This document shows, in pieces, positions 17,404-26,176 of a DNA stretch of 64,000 bases. The stretch spans positions 248,001 through 312,000 of the forward strand of contig CAWFUP010000005.1 of NCBI GenBank assembly GCA_963819075.1, given 5' to 3'. Under the pieces are notes generated by a model, which ran no database searches, was not told the DNA's origin, and saw only the letters and a list, made by a program, of their open reading frames with translations. The translations under genes and the position numbers were made by a program. This stretch comes from CAVQBJ01 sp963819075 (lineage in GTDB: Bacteria; Actinomycetota; Thermoleophilia; Solirubrobacterales; Solirubrobacteraceae). How positions within the stretch are numbered: position 1 is the first letter of the stretch; each line of letters opens with the position of its first letter.

Positions 17404-20004
17404 ATGCCCCCCCGGATCCCCAACCCCGAGATCAAGCTGCCGAAACTGCGCCGTCCCAAGCGAAATGACGGTACGGCGAAAGCCGCCGAGCCGACCACGC
17501 CCGAGGTTGCGTCCGCGCTCGCGGACGCTCCCGAGGCGCTCGTCGAATCGAGTGAGGGCAGCGAGACGACCGGCCGGCGCAAGCGCGGCTTCGGCGTGCC
17601 GAAGCTGTCAGCGCCGAAGCTGTCAGCGCCGAAGCTGACCGCGCCCAAGCTGTCCCGTCGTAACCTCCGAGCGTCGAAGTCCGAGGGCGCGGGGTCGGGC
17701 GAGGCTGCGCCCGACGCGGTCACCACAGACGCGGACGCGGCGGAGGCCGCGGCCACGTCCGAGTTCGCGGCGGCCGCGGGTTCGGTCAGCCCCGACGGTG
17801 CTTCGCCCGCGACTGCGACCCCGCCACCGCCCAAGCCAGGCCGGCGCTCGCTCGGCGGGCCGAACCTCAGCCTGCCCAAGCTCGCCCTGCCCAAGCTCGG
17901 CGGCGGGAAGAAGTCTGCCGCGCCCAAGGGCGCCAAGTCGTTCCGGCGCAGCAAGTCCGAGCGCGACGTCGTCGGACTGGACATCGAGCCCGGCTACGTC
18001 GTGGCCGTGCAGGCCACGGCCAACGGTTCGGTGAAGGTGGCCAAGGCGGTCGGCGCTCCGCTCGACCTCGATGTCGTCCGCGACGGCGAGGTCCTCGATC
18101 CGGCGGCTCTCGGGCACGTGCTCGGCGAGCTCTTCCGCACGAGCGGGATGGGCCGGACGGTACGCGTCGGCCTCGCCAATCAGCGCACCGTGCTGCGCAC
18201 GCTCGACCTTCCACCGATCGACGACCGTAAGCAGCTCGAAGCCGCCGTGCAGTTCCAGGCGGTGGAAGAGGTGCCGATGCCGCTCAACAACGCGGTGCTC
18301 GACTTCCAGCCCCTCGGCCTCGTGGATACGCCCGACGGTCAGCGGCAGCGTGTCGTGCTCGTGGCCGCCCAGCGCGACATGGTCGAGCGGCTGCTGGAGG
18401 CACTGCGCATCGCTGGTCTGCGTCCGGTCGGCGTCGACCTGTCCGCGTTCGCGCTCATCCGCTCCCTGTACGAGCGCGGCGGTGAGCGCGGTCCCAACCT
18501 CGTGTATCTCGGTGTCGGGGGGCTGACCAACATGGCCGTCGCCGACGGGGTCACCTGCAAGTTCACCCGCGTGCTCGGTGGCGGCCTCGAGGCGATGGCC
18601 GAAGCGCTCGCCTCCCGGCGCGAGATTCCGGTGACGAAGGCGCGCGAGCTGCTGTTCAGCGTCGGGCTCGGCGACACCACGGCCGACGCGACGGCACTGA
18701 CGGCAACACCACCGCCGCCTCCGGCCAGTCACGAGGCATACGAATATCCGCCCCCGTCCGAGGCCCATGAGGGATACGAGTACCCGGCCGAGCCCGAGGG
18801 CCATGAGGCGTACGAGTACCCGGCCGAGCCCGAGGGCCATGAGGCGTACGAGTACCCGGCCGAGCCCGAGGGCCATGAGGCGTACGAGTACCCGGCCGAG
18901 CCCGAGGGCCATGAGGCGTACGAGTACCCGGCCGAGCCCGAGGGCCATGAGGCGTACGAGTACCCGGCCGAGCCCGCCCCCTACGGCGAGCCCGCCGCGG
19001 ACTACGAGCACGAGTACCCCCAGGGCGATTCGGCGCCGCCTCACGAGGCGGCGGACCCCCACGCCGCCGGACCAGAGGCCTACGCGGCGGGGGAAGAGGC
19101 ATATCCGGCGGCCGGCGATCCCTACACGGCTGGCGAGGAGCCGCATCCGGTGGCCGGCGATCCGTACGCGGATGGCGAAGAGGGCTACCCGGCCGCGGGT
19201 GACGCTTACGCGTCCGACGAGGTGCATCCGGCGGCGGGCGATCCGTATGCGGCCGGCGACGCGGCCTATCCCGCGAGTGACGCGCACCCGGCGTCCGAGG
19301 AGGGCTACGCCGACGCAGGCGATGACTACGGGCAGGCCGACGATCCGTACGCCGCGAGTTCCGGCGCCGAAGCCGAGCCGACCGCCGCCGAAGCCGACGA
19401 CGAGGTCCGGTTTCACACGTACGGCGCGGACGCAGGTGACGAGCCCGCCGACGCGGGGACGGACGCCGGCGCGGGCGACCCCGCGTCCCACGACGCGCCC
19501 GCCGACGACCAATACGTCACCGGCGGCGTGTACGCCGCTCCGGCCGAGGGCGACTCGCACGAGGCCGCGACGCGCGAGCAGCCCGCGTACGAGGACTACG
19601 AGGAGCCGGCGCCGTTCACCGACGACTACGTCCTCGAGGAAGCGGCGCCGCTGCCTCCGCCGCCCCCCTTGGCCGCCGCCACCGCCCCGCCCCGCTCGTG
19701 GGAGCCCGACCAGGACGACGACGTCCACTCGGTGCTTGCCGACGGAGTCCGCGAGATCGCCGGCGAGGTGCGCAACTCACTCGACTTCCAGCGCGTGCAG
19801 GGCGGCGGCGAACCCGTTCAGGGGATCGTCCTCAGTGGCCCCGTGCTCGACGTCCCCGGGTTCGCCGAGGCGCTCGAGCGCGAGCTCGGGCTGCCGGTCT
19901 ACCGCGGTGAGGTACACGCTGATCCCGGCGCGATGAGCGGCGCGGTGACGAGCTCGCGGCTCGCGGTCGCAGCCGGACTGGCGGTCGAGGAGATCGCCCC
20001 ATGA
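17404..20004 (+). CDS. pilM: PilM-like actin-fold protein with large repetitive insertion
   Basis: PilM is the cytoplasmic actin-like protein that binds the PilN tail. This product has 866 residues, against about 350 in typical PilM. An N-terminal extension (1-180) holds basic KLSAP repeats. The actin-like core begins DVVGLDIEPGYVVAVQ and runs to about residue 437. Some 335 residues of acidic Tyr/Glu/Pro/Ala repeats follow (438-775), starting with 12-residue units YEYPAEPEGHEA. The C-terminal actin-like part (GIVLSGPVLDVPGFAEALE) then closes the fold. The insertion separates two halves of one domain. The stop overlaps the pilN ATG. Confidence 0.9.
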   Translation: MPPRIPNPEIKLPKLRRPKRNDGTAKAAEPTTPEVASALADAPEALVESSEGSETTGRRKRGFGVPKLSAPKLSAPKLTAPKLSRRNLRASKSEGAGSGEAAPDAVTTDADAAEAAATSEFAAAAGSVSPDGASPATATPPPPKPGRRSLGGPNLSLPKLALPKLGGGKKSAAPKGAKSFRRSKSERDVVGLDIEPGYVVAVQATANGSVKVAKAVGAPLDLDVVRDGEVLDPAALGHVLGELFRTSGMGRTVRVGLANQRTVLRTLDLPPIDDRKQLEAAVQFQAVEEVPMPLNNAVLDFQPLGLVDTPDGQRQRVVLVAAQRDMVERLLEALRIAGLRPVGVDLSAFALIRSLYERGGERGPNLVYLGVGGLTNMAVADGVTCKFTRVLGGGLEAMAEALASRREIPVTKARELLFSVGLGDTTADATALTATPPPPPASHEAYEYPPPSEAHEGYEYPAEPEGHEAYEYPAEPEGHEAYEYPAEPEGHEAYEYPAEPEGHEAYEYPAEPEGHEAYEYPAEPAPYGEPAADYEHEYPQGDSAPPHEAADPHAAGPEAYAAGEEAYPAAGDPYTAGEEPHPVAGDPYADGEEGYPAAGDAYASDEVHPAAGDPYAAGDAAYPASDAHPASEEGYADAGDDYGQADDPYAASSGAEAEPTAAEADDEVRFHTYGADAGDEPADAGTDAGAGDPASHDAPADDQYVTGGVYAAPAEGDSHEAATREQPAYEDYEEPAPFTDDYVLEEAAPLPPPPPLAAATAPPRSWEPDQDDDVHSVLADGVREIAGEVRNSLDFQRVQGGGEPVQGIVLSGPVLDVPGFAEALERELGLPVYRGEVHADPGAMSGAVTSSRLAVAAGLAVEEIAP
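17599..17658 (+). repeat. 15-bp tandem repeat in pilM (4 copies)
   Basis: Units CCGAAGCTGTCAGCG (two identical), then two diverged copies, encode PKLSA repeats in the basic N-terminal extension of the PilM-like protein. Confidence 0.8.
18739..18978 (+). repeat. 36-bp tandem repeat array in pilM
   Basis: Five identical 36-bp units (18775-18954), flanked by a diverged copy at 18739-18774 and a partial one at 18955-18978, encode 12-residue YEYPAEPEGHEA units. Identity at the DNA level, including synonymous sites, indicates recent expansion or gene conversion, so copy number probably varies between strains. Confidence 0.93.
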
Positions 20005-20930
20005 GGGCCGTCAACCTCATCCCGACCGATCAGCGCCCCGGCGCCGGCGGCACCTACGGCCGCTCGGGTGGCGCGGCGTATGCGCTCATCGCCCTCGCCT
20101 TCGGGCTCGTCGTCATGAGCGTCATGTGGCTGATGGCGCGGCACGACGTGGCGTCGAACAACGCGCAGCTGGCGCAGCTCACCCAGCAGGCCCAACAGGC
20201 GCAGAGCGAGGCGTCGTCGCTGGCCTCGTACAACGCGTTCGTCACGATGAGCGCCGGGCGCGTGAACGACGTCGAGCAGCTCGCGCAGGACCGTTTCGAC
20301 TGGGCGCATGCCTTCCACGAGCTCGGCCGCGTCCTTCCCTTCGACGTCTCGCTCAGCTCGGTGAACGGCACGATCGGCGGCTCCTCGAGTGGATCGAGCG
20401 GCTCCAGCACGCCTGGCTCCGGCAGCGGCGGCGGGACGGCGACCTCCGCGACGCCCGCCGGGAGCGTGCCGACGATCGCTCTCGTCGGCTGCACGACGAG
20501 TCAGTCCGAGGTCGCCGAGACGCTCCAGCGTCTCGCTCTCATGGACGGCGTCACGAACGTGAGCCTCCAGTCCTCGACCATCGGGTCGGGCGCCTCGTCG
20601 AGCAGCAGCTCGACCAGCAGCGGCTCGAGCAGCGGCGGCGTCGGCGCCTGCCCGTACACGTTCTCCGTCACGGTGACCTTCACCGCCCTGCCGACCGTGT
20701 CCGCCACCGCGGCGACCGGCGCGGCGCCGACGCCGGGTCTCGGCACACAGGCCGCCGCCACGACGACGGCGGCGGCACCAAGCACGCCGGCGGCGAGCAG
20801 CACCTCGGCGCCGAACGCGGCCAGCCCGGCGGCGGCGGCCGCCTCGCGCGCCGCCGCGAGCTCCTCGCCGACGAGCGGGTCGACCGGCGGCGCCGGCAAG
20901 ACCACCAACCCGACCGCGCCACCGAACTGA
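20001..20930 (+). CDS. pilN: Type IV pilus assembly protein PilN
   Basis: Bitopic inner-membrane alignment protein. The N-terminal MRAVNLIPTDQRP is the classic PilN tail that binds PilM. A membrane helix (about 26-45) and a coiled coil rich in Gln (AQLAQLTQQAQQAQSEA) follow, then a ferredoxin-like region (FHELGRVLPFDVSLSSV and later AETLQRLALMDGVTNVSLQ). The fold is interrupted by Ser/Gly linkers and ends in about 85 residues of Ala/Ser/Thr/Pro. ATGA overlap with pilM and TGATG overlap with the next gene indicate coupled translation. Confidence 0.9.
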   Translation: MRAVNLIPTDQRPGAGGTYGRSGGAAYALIALAFGLVVMSVMWLMARHDVASNNAQLAQLTQQAQQAQSEASSLASYNAFVTMSAGRVNDVEQLAQDRFDWAHAFHELGRVLPFDVSLSSVNGTIGGSSSGSSGSSTPGSGSGGGTATSATPAGSVPTIALVGCTTSQSEVAETLQRLALMDGVTNVSLQSSTIGSGASSSSSSTSSGSSSGGVGACPYTFSVTVTFTALPTVSATAATGAAPTPGLGTQAAATTTAAAPSTPAASSTSAPNAASPAAAAASRAAASSSPTSGSTGGAGKTTNPTAPPN

Positions 20931-21658
20931 TGCAGGCACGCGATCGACTTCTCCTAACCGCCGGCGTCGTGCTGGCCGTGCTCGTGGCGACCTGGATGTT
21001 CTGGGTGTCGCCGGAGCGCAAGGCGGCCGCGGCCGTGGCAGCGCAGGTGACGCAGGCTCAGCAGACGCTCCAGACCGCGCAGTCGCAGTTGGCGACGGCG
21101 GAGACGAGCAAGGCCAAGTACGCGAGTGCGTACGTCGCCCTCGTGAACGTCGGCAAGGCCGTCCCCGCGACCCCCGAGCTGCCCTCGCTCATCTACGAGC
21201 TCGACCAGGCCACGAACGTCAGGAACGTCAGCTTCGACTCGATCACGGCTGGCGGCGGTAGCGGCAGCAGCAGCGGATCATCGGGCGCCGCCACGCCGAG
21301 CGCGTTCACGCCGCTGCCACTCACATTCCAGTTCACCGGCACGTTCTTCGACCTCTACCACCTGCTCGGTCGCCTCAACTCCTTCGCGGTGCAGACGAAG
21401 AAGGGCACGCTGATCGTGACCGGACGCCTGCTCACGATCACGGGCGCGACCCTCGCCCCGGCCGGTCAGGGCGCGAGCTCGTCGTCGCCCGCGGTCGCCG
21501 GCGGCGTGTTGCGCGGCACCATCACCGCCGACGCCTATGTTCTCCCCGCGTCGGCGACGACGGGCAGCACCTCCGGCACCAGCCCGGCCGGCGGGCCCGC
21601 ACCGGCCGCCGGGTCCTCTTCAACCGGCACCCCCGCCGTCATCCAGCCCGGGTCATGA
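20930..21658 (+). CDS. pilO: Type IV pilus assembly protein PilO
   Basis: A 242-residue partner of PilN. It has one membrane helix (LLLTAGVVLAVLVATWMFWV), a coiled coil (VAAQVTQAQQTLQTAQSQLA) and a C-terminal domain with FDLYHLLGRLNSFAVQ and LIVTGRLLTITGATL, typical of PilO. The C-terminus is a Ser/Gly/Thr/Pro tail of about 35 residues. The ATG shares its A with the pilN stop codon. Confidence 0.88.
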   Translation: MQARDRLLLTAGVVLAVLVATWMFWVSPERKAAAAVAAQVTQAQQTLQTAQSQLATAETSKAKYASAYVALVNVGKAVPATPELPSLIYELDQATNVRNVSFDSITAGGGSGSSSGSSGAATPSAFTPLPLTFQFTGTFFDLYHLLGRLNSFAVQTKKGTLIVTGRLLTITGATLAPAGQGASSSSPAVAGGVLRGTITADAYVLPASATTGSTSGTSPAGGPAPAAGSSSTGTPAVIQPGS

Positions 21659-22749
21659 ACGACGTTCAGAAGTTCCTCGGCGCGGTCCGGGCCGACCTCA
21701 TCGAGCGGCGTCTGTGGCCGGTCCTCGTGCTGCTCGTAGCCGGTCTCGTTGCCGCGTTCGTCTTCATCGGGGGTGGGCCGAGCGCGAGTCCACCCGCGAG
21801 CACCCCCCCGCCGGCGGCGACGGCCGGCCTGGCCGCCCAGGGTCCGCCGCTCTCGGCGCTCCCGCCCAACACCAACGCGGCGATCGCCGAGACGGCGAAC
21901 GGAACCGCCTTCCAGCGCCAGAGCGGGGCACACGATCCGTTCGCGCCGCTCGTCTTGCCGAGCGACACCACCGGGCCGACCGGGACCACCGGTGCATCGT
22001 CGAGCTCGGGCAGCTCGAGCGCGGGCGGCGGCTCGGGGTCGGGCAGCTCCGGGTCCGGTGGTACGAGCGTGCCGACGCCAAGCGTCCCGACACCGCCGCC
22101 GAGCAGCTCAACACCGCCGAGCAGCCCAACGCCGAGCCCCTCGACGCCCCCGAGCAGCTCGACGCCGAGCAAGCCCAAGTCGCAGACCCTCAACGCCGAC
22201 TTCCGATTCGGCCTCGTGCCCACGACGGGTTCGTCGACCGGCACCACCGGGCCGACCGGGCCGACCGGGCCATCGGGCGCACCGGTGCCGCTCACCGACC
22301 TCCAGGACTACAGCAACCCGAAGACGAACACGCCGCTTCCGTCGAACGGCCCGATCCTCGAGCTGCTGGACGCCGGCTCCTCAGGCACGTCGCTGCGCTT
22401 CTCGGTGCAGCAGGAGCTCCTCATCAATGGCACCGGCACGTGCCTGCCCTCGCCCACGAACTGCCAGACGATCGACATGAGCCCCGGCGACGTGGAGACG
22501 CTGCAGTACGACTCGCCGTCGCTCGGGCCGCTCGAATATGAGCTCGCCGTCGTGAGCGTCAACGGCCACGTCGCCGCCTCCAGCGCCTCGCTGCAGCACG
22601 GCCCGCGCAACGTCCTCGCGGTGCCAGCGGGCGACACCTCGGGCCAGCGTGTCGCGGTCCCCGTCCCGCTGACCGCCTCGCAGACAGCCAACGTCAACCT
22701 CCTTCGAGGGGTGCTGGCGCGTGCACACGCGCCCGCGGCGAGCCCGTGA
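21655..22749 (+). CDS. Membrane-anchored protein in the pilP position
   Basis: A 364-residue protein with one N-terminal membrane helix (WPVLVLLVAGLVAAFVFIGG), a motif HDPFAPLVLPS reminiscent of the DPF motif in PilP/GspC proteins, about 100 residues of Ser/Gly/Thr/Pro including collagen-like GPTG steps, and a compact C-terminal beta-rich domain (SLRFSVQQELLINGTGTC... to PVPLTASQTANVNLL) with two cysteines. It overlaps pilO by 4 nt (ATGA). PilP links PilNO to an outer-membrane secretin, which is absent here, so this may be a monoderm counterpart with a wall-facing role. Homology to PilP is not shown. Confidence 0.6.
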   Translation: MNDVQKFLGAVRADLIERRLWPVLVLLVAGLVAAFVFIGGGPSASPPASTPPPAATAGLAAQGPPLSALPPNTNAAIAETANGTAFQRQSGAHDPFAPLVLPSDTTGPTGTTGASSSSGSSSAGGGSGSGSSGSGGTSVPTPSVPTPPPSSSTPPSSPTPSPSTPPSSSTPSKPKSQTLNADFRFGLVPTTGSSTGTTGPTGPTGPSGAPVPLTDLQDYSNPKTNTPLPSNGPILELLDAGSSGTSLRFSVQQELLINGTGTCLPSPTNCQTIDMSPGDVETLQYDSPSLGPLEYELAVVSVNGHVAASSASLQHGPRNVLAVPAGDTSGQRVAVPVPLTASQTANVNLLRGVLARAHAPAASP

Positions 22750-22909
22750 TCGGAGCCGTCGACCCCCTCGACTCAGCTCATCCGCCCCGCTGAAAGGCCG
22801 GGCGGCTGGGACTGCCGTCCTCGCGCGCAACGGACTGGTACGCCGACAGGCCGGTCCGAGCGCGTGAGGCGGTGGTAGCTTCGGGCCCCGGCGCGCCCGT
22901 TCGCCTCAA

Positions 22910-22915
22910 TAAGCT
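22910..22915 (+). promoter_or_regulatory. Candidate -10 box TAAGCT for aroC
   Basis: Ends 8 nt before the aroC ATG, suggesting a leaderless mRNA. It is the only plausible promoter in the 174-bp gap after the pilus operon; I see no other feature there. Confidence 0.55.
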
Positions 22916-22923
22916 AGGGCGCG

Positions 22924-24090
22924 ATGGCGCTCCGACTTGTCACCGCCGGTGAATCCCACGGTCCCGGCCTCACCTGCGTCGTGGAGGGCATGCCGGCCGG
23001 CCTGCCGCTGAGCGAGCAAGAGCTCAACCGGGACATGGCCCGGCGCCAGCTCGGGCACGGTCGCGGCGGGCGCATGAAGATCGAGACCGATCGTGTCGAG
23101 GTCACCGCCGGCGTACGCCACGGGCGCACGCTCGGCAGCCCGATCGCACTGCAGGTGGCCAACCGCGACTACGCCAACTGGGAAGAGCGCATGAACCCCT
23201 GGCCGGTCGAGGCGGAGGTCGCCGAGGTCCACCTCCCGCGCCCGGGCCACGCCGACCTCGTCGGCACCCAGAAGTTCAAGTTCACCGACGTCCGGAACGT
23301 CCTCGAGCGGGCGAGCGCCCGCGAGACGGCCGCCCGCGTCGCCGGGGGCGCGATCGCTCGCGCGTTCCTGCGCGAGCTCGGCGTCGAGGTCGTCTCGCAC
23401 GTCACGCAGATCGGCACCGTGCACGCGCCCCGCTACGAGGAGCCGCTTCAGCCGCCGCGCTTCGCCGACGTCGACGCCTCGCCGGTGCGCTGCCTCGACG
23501 CCGACGCGACGCGAGCGATGGTCGAGCACATCAACGTGCAGCGCAAGGCCAACGAGTCGCTCGGCGGCGTCTTCGAGGTGCGGGTGTTCGGACTCGTGCC
23601 CGGGCTTGGCTCGCACGTCTCGTGGGAGGAACGCCTCGATGGCCGACTCGCCGGGGCGCTGTGCTCGATCCAGGCGATCAAGGGCGTCGGCCTCGGGGAG
23701 GGCTTCGAACTCGCCGGCAAGCCCGGCTCGGAGGCCCATGACGAGATCTTCCACAGCCCCGAGCGTGGTTTCCACCGCGTCACCAACCATGCCGGGGGCC
23801 TGGAGGGGGGCATGACGACCGGCGATCCGCTCATCGTCACCGCGGCGATGAAGCCGCTGCCGACGCTCACGAAGCCCCTGCGCTCCGTTGACATCGCGAC
23901 GCTCGAGCCCGCCGAGGCCCTGCGCGAGCGCACCGACTCCTGCACGGTGCCGGCCGCCGGAGTGGTCGGTGAGTCGATGGTCGCCTTCGTGCTCGCCGAC
24001 GCCTACCGGCAGAAGTTCGGCGGCGATCACATCGACGACGTTCGAGCGGCCGTGGACGCGTACCGCGCGCGGATCGGGTGGACGAGCTGA
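22924..24090 (+). CDS. aroC: Chorismate synthase
   Basis: Last step of the shikimate pathway: EPSP to chorismate using reduced FMN. The 388 residues show the family signatures GESHGPGLTCVVEGMPAG, GHGRGGRMKIETD, and near the C-terminus RTDSCTVPAAGVVGESMVAF. Actinobacterial length. It is first in aroC-aroKB-aroQ, whose reading frames overlap. Confidence 0.97.
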   Translation: MALRLVTAGESHGPGLTCVVEGMPAGLPLSEQELNRDMARRQLGHGRGGRMKIETDRVEVTAGVRHGRTLGSPIALQVANRDYANWEERMNPWPVEAEVAEVHLPRPGHADLVGTQKFKFTDVRNVLERASARETAARVAGGAIARAFLRELGVEVVSHVTQIGTVHAPRYEEPLQPPRFADVDASPVRCLDADATRAMVEHINVQRKANESLGGVFEVRVFGLVPGLGSHVSWEERLDGRLAGALCSIQAIKGVGLGEGFELAGKPGSEAHDEIFHSPERGFHRVTNHAGGLEGGMTTGDPLIVTAAMKPLPTLTKPLRSVDIATLEPAEALRERTDSCTVPAAGVVGESMVAFVLADAYRQKFGGDHIDDVRAAVDAYRARIGWTS

Positions 24091-25694
24091 GCGGACCCGG
24101 TCGCGCCGGGGCATCCGGACCCGGCGTGGCGCTCGGGCCCGGCGCGAGCGCGTCGAGCGGTCGCGCCCTGGTGTTCATCGGCTTCATGGGCGCCGGCAAG
24201 TCGACGTCGGCCCGCGAGGCCGCGAGCGCCCTCGGTCGCGAGGCGCTGGACACCGATCGCCTGCTCGAGCGACGCTTCGGCCATTCGGTCGCCGAGGAGT
24301 TCGAACGGGTCGGCGAGGCCTCCTTCCGCGCGAGCGAGGAGCAGCTCGTGCTCGAGGTCCTGGCCAACGCCGGGGCGGGGACCGCCGTCGCGCTCGGCGG
24401 CGGCAGCGTCCTCTCCGAGCGCGTGCAGGCGGCCCTGCGCGACCACGTGACCGTGCTCCTCGACGTCGATCTCGACACCGCCTGGGTTCGCGCCACGCGC
24501 GGCAGTGTGACGCGCCCGCTGGCCCGCGATCGGCCGACGTTCGATCGGCTGTGGCGACAGCGTGCCCCGCTGTACGAGCGGCTCGCCGACGCGATCGTCC
24601 CCGTCAAGACGGGCGATGCCCTGCGGCGCGCGCTGCCTCATCTCGGATCGCTCGCCGTCGCCGAGCGGCCCGTCAGGATGCTGTGGGCGAGCGCAGCGTC
24701 GGGCGATTATCCGGTGTTCGTCGCGCGAGGACTGCTCGACGAGGCGCTGTGGCCGCTCGACCGTCGCCGCTCGCGGGGGTTCTGCGTGACCGACGAGAGC
24801 GTTGCGGCTCATTACGGCGATCGCCTTGCCTGGGCGTCGGGCCGCGTCGCGATCGCGCCCGGCGAGCAGCACAAGTCGCTCGGAAGCGCCGAACGCGTGT
24901 GGGCGGCCCTCGTATCCGCTCAGCTGACCCGCCACGATCACGTCATCGCGCTCGGCGGCGGCGTGGTCGGGGATCTCGCCGGCTTCTGCGCCGCGACCTA
25001 CCAGCGTGGCATCGCCGTCGTGCACGTCCCGACCACCCTCGTCGCGCAGGTCGACTCGGCCTACGGTGGAAAGACGGGCGTCGACATTCCCGGGGGCAAG
25101 AACTACGTCGGCGCCTACCACCAGCCGGCCGGCGTGATGGTCGACCCGGCGACGCTCGAGACGCTCCCGGCCGCCGAGCGGTCGGCGGGGTACGCCGAGG
25201 TGGTCAAGACGGCGCTCATCGCCGGCGGCGAGCTGTGGCAGCGTGTCGTCGCCGACGACCCGATCGACGAGGCCACGATCGTGGCCTGCGCGCGAACGAA
25301 GCTCGCCGTCGTCGCGGCCGACGAGCGCGATGCCGGAGCGCGCCAGACGCTCAACCTCGGGCACACGATCGGCCACGCGATCGAGACGGTCACCGGCTTT
25401 GCGCGGCTGCGTCACGGGGAGGCCGTCGGGCTCGGTCTGCTCGCCGCGTTACGCCTCTCCGGCCAGGAACCGCTGCGCGAAGATGTGGGCGAGCTGCTGC
25501 GGGCGCACGGCCTGCCGACGCGGGTGCGCGATGTCGATCCCGCCGCCGTGCTCGCCGCCACCGCGTCCGACAAGAAGCGCACGGGCGAGGACGTGCCGTT
25601 CGTGCTCGTCGACGCGCCCGGGCGCGTGCGCACGGGCGCTACCGTCGCCGTCGCCGAGCAGCTCGCGGCGATCGAGGAGCTCGTCGAGTCGTGA
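24078..25694 (+). CDS. aroKB: Fused shikimate kinase / 3-dehydroquinate synthase
   Basis: One 538-residue polypeptide for two shikimate steps. Residues about 30-190 are shikimate kinase: P-loop GFMGAGKST, DTDRLLERRFG and the adenine/lid segment RPLARDRPTF. Residues about 200-538 are dehydroquinate synthase: ALGGGVVGDLAGFCAATYQR, PTTLVAQVDSAYGGKTGV, metal-binding Glu/His in GYAEVVKTALI, LNLGHTIGHAIE and RHGEAVGLG. A GTG at 24078 overlaps aroC by 13 nt. Such fusions are known; here both active sites look complete. Confidence 0.93.
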   Translation: MDELSGPGRAGASGPGVALGPGASASSGRALVFIGFMGAGKSTSAREAASALGREALDTDRLLERRFGHSVAEEFERVGEASFRASEEQLVLEVLANAGAGTAVALGGGSVLSERVQAALRDHVTVLLDVDLDTAWVRATRGSVTRPLARDRPTFDRLWRQRAPLYERLADAIVPVKTGDALRRALPHLGSLAVAERPVRMLWASAASGDYPVFVARGLLDEALWPLDRRRSRGFCVTDESVAAHYGDRLAWASGRVAIAPGEQHKSLGSAERVWAALVSAQLTRHDHVIALGGGVVGDLAGFCAATYQRGIAVVHVPTTLVAQVDSAYGGKTGVDIPGGKNYVGAYHQPAGVMVDPATLETLPAAERSAGYAEVVKTALIAGGELWQRVVADDPIDEATIVACARTKLAVVAADERDAGARQTLNLGHTIGHAIETVTGFARLRHGEAVGLGLLAALRLSGQEPLREDVGELLRAHGLPTRVRDVDPAAVLAATASDKKRTGEDVPFVLVDAPGRVRTGATVAVAEQLAAIEELVES

Positions 25695-26140
25695 CCACGC
25701 CTGGGCACCGCGTCGAGATCATGCACGGGGTCAACCTCGACATGCTCGGACGTCGCGACCCGGGCCAGTACGGGACGCTCACCCTGGCCGAGCTCCAGGA
25801 CACCGTCGCCGACGCGGCAACGGAGCTCGGCTTCGTCGCCCGCTTCTTCCAGACCAACGCCGAGGGCGAGTTCGTCGAGCACCTGCACCGCGTGGCCGAG
25901 CGGGCGGATGCACTCATCCTCAACCCGGGCGCCTGGACGCATTACGCCTGGGCGATCCACGACGCGCTCGAGATCGCCGGGCTGCCCGCGGTCGAGGTGC
26001 ACCTCTCTGATGTCCAGGCGCGCGAGCCGTGGCGTCGGCTCTCGGTCATTTCGGATCTGTGCCTCGCCACCGTGTCGGGGCGCGGCGTCGACGGGTATCG
26101 CGACGCGCTCGTGCGCCTGCGTGAGGAGATCGGCGGCTGA
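25691..26140 (+). CDS. aroQ: 3-Dehydroquinate dehydratase, type II
   Basis: Converts 3-dehydroquinate to 3-dehydroshikimate; a 149-residue dodecameric enzyme. Signature GVNLDMLGRRDPGQYG carries the arginine and tyrosine of the active-site lid, NPGAWTHYAWAIHDAL the Asn/His region, and PAVEVHLSDVQAREPWRR the histidine. The GTG overlaps the aroKB stop (GTGA), placing three pathway steps in one operon. The canonical GPNLNLLG is GVNLDMLG here. Confidence 0.93.
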   Translation: MTTPGHRVEIMHGVNLDMLGRRDPGQYGTLTLAELQDTVADAATELGFVARFFQTNAEGEFVEHLHRVAERADALILNPGAWTHYAWAIHDALEIAGLPAVEVHLSDVQAREPWRRLSVISDLCLATVSGRGVDGYRDALVRLREEIGG

Positions 26141-26162
26141 GTCGGGCGCCCGAGCCGCGCGG

Positions 26163-26168
26163 TAGGGT
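26163..26168 (+). promoter_or_regulatory. Candidate -10 box TAGGGT for pepP
   Basis: Eight nt before the ATG at 26177. It marks a likely new transcription unit after the aro operon. Confidence 0.5.
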
Positions 26169-26176
26169 GAGCAGTG

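Noticed and set aside
17623..19728. A 701-codon open frame on the minus strand opposite pilM, rich in Gly, Val and Arg repeats
   Set aside because: It is the shadow of the repetitive, GC-rich pilM coding strand; its repeats are the complement of the YEYPAEPEGHEA units and it has no start signal or domain.
22788..22812. Possible terminator CCGCCC...GGGCGG after the pilus operon
   Set aside because: Short stem with a 12-nt loop and no T-run; too weak to call.
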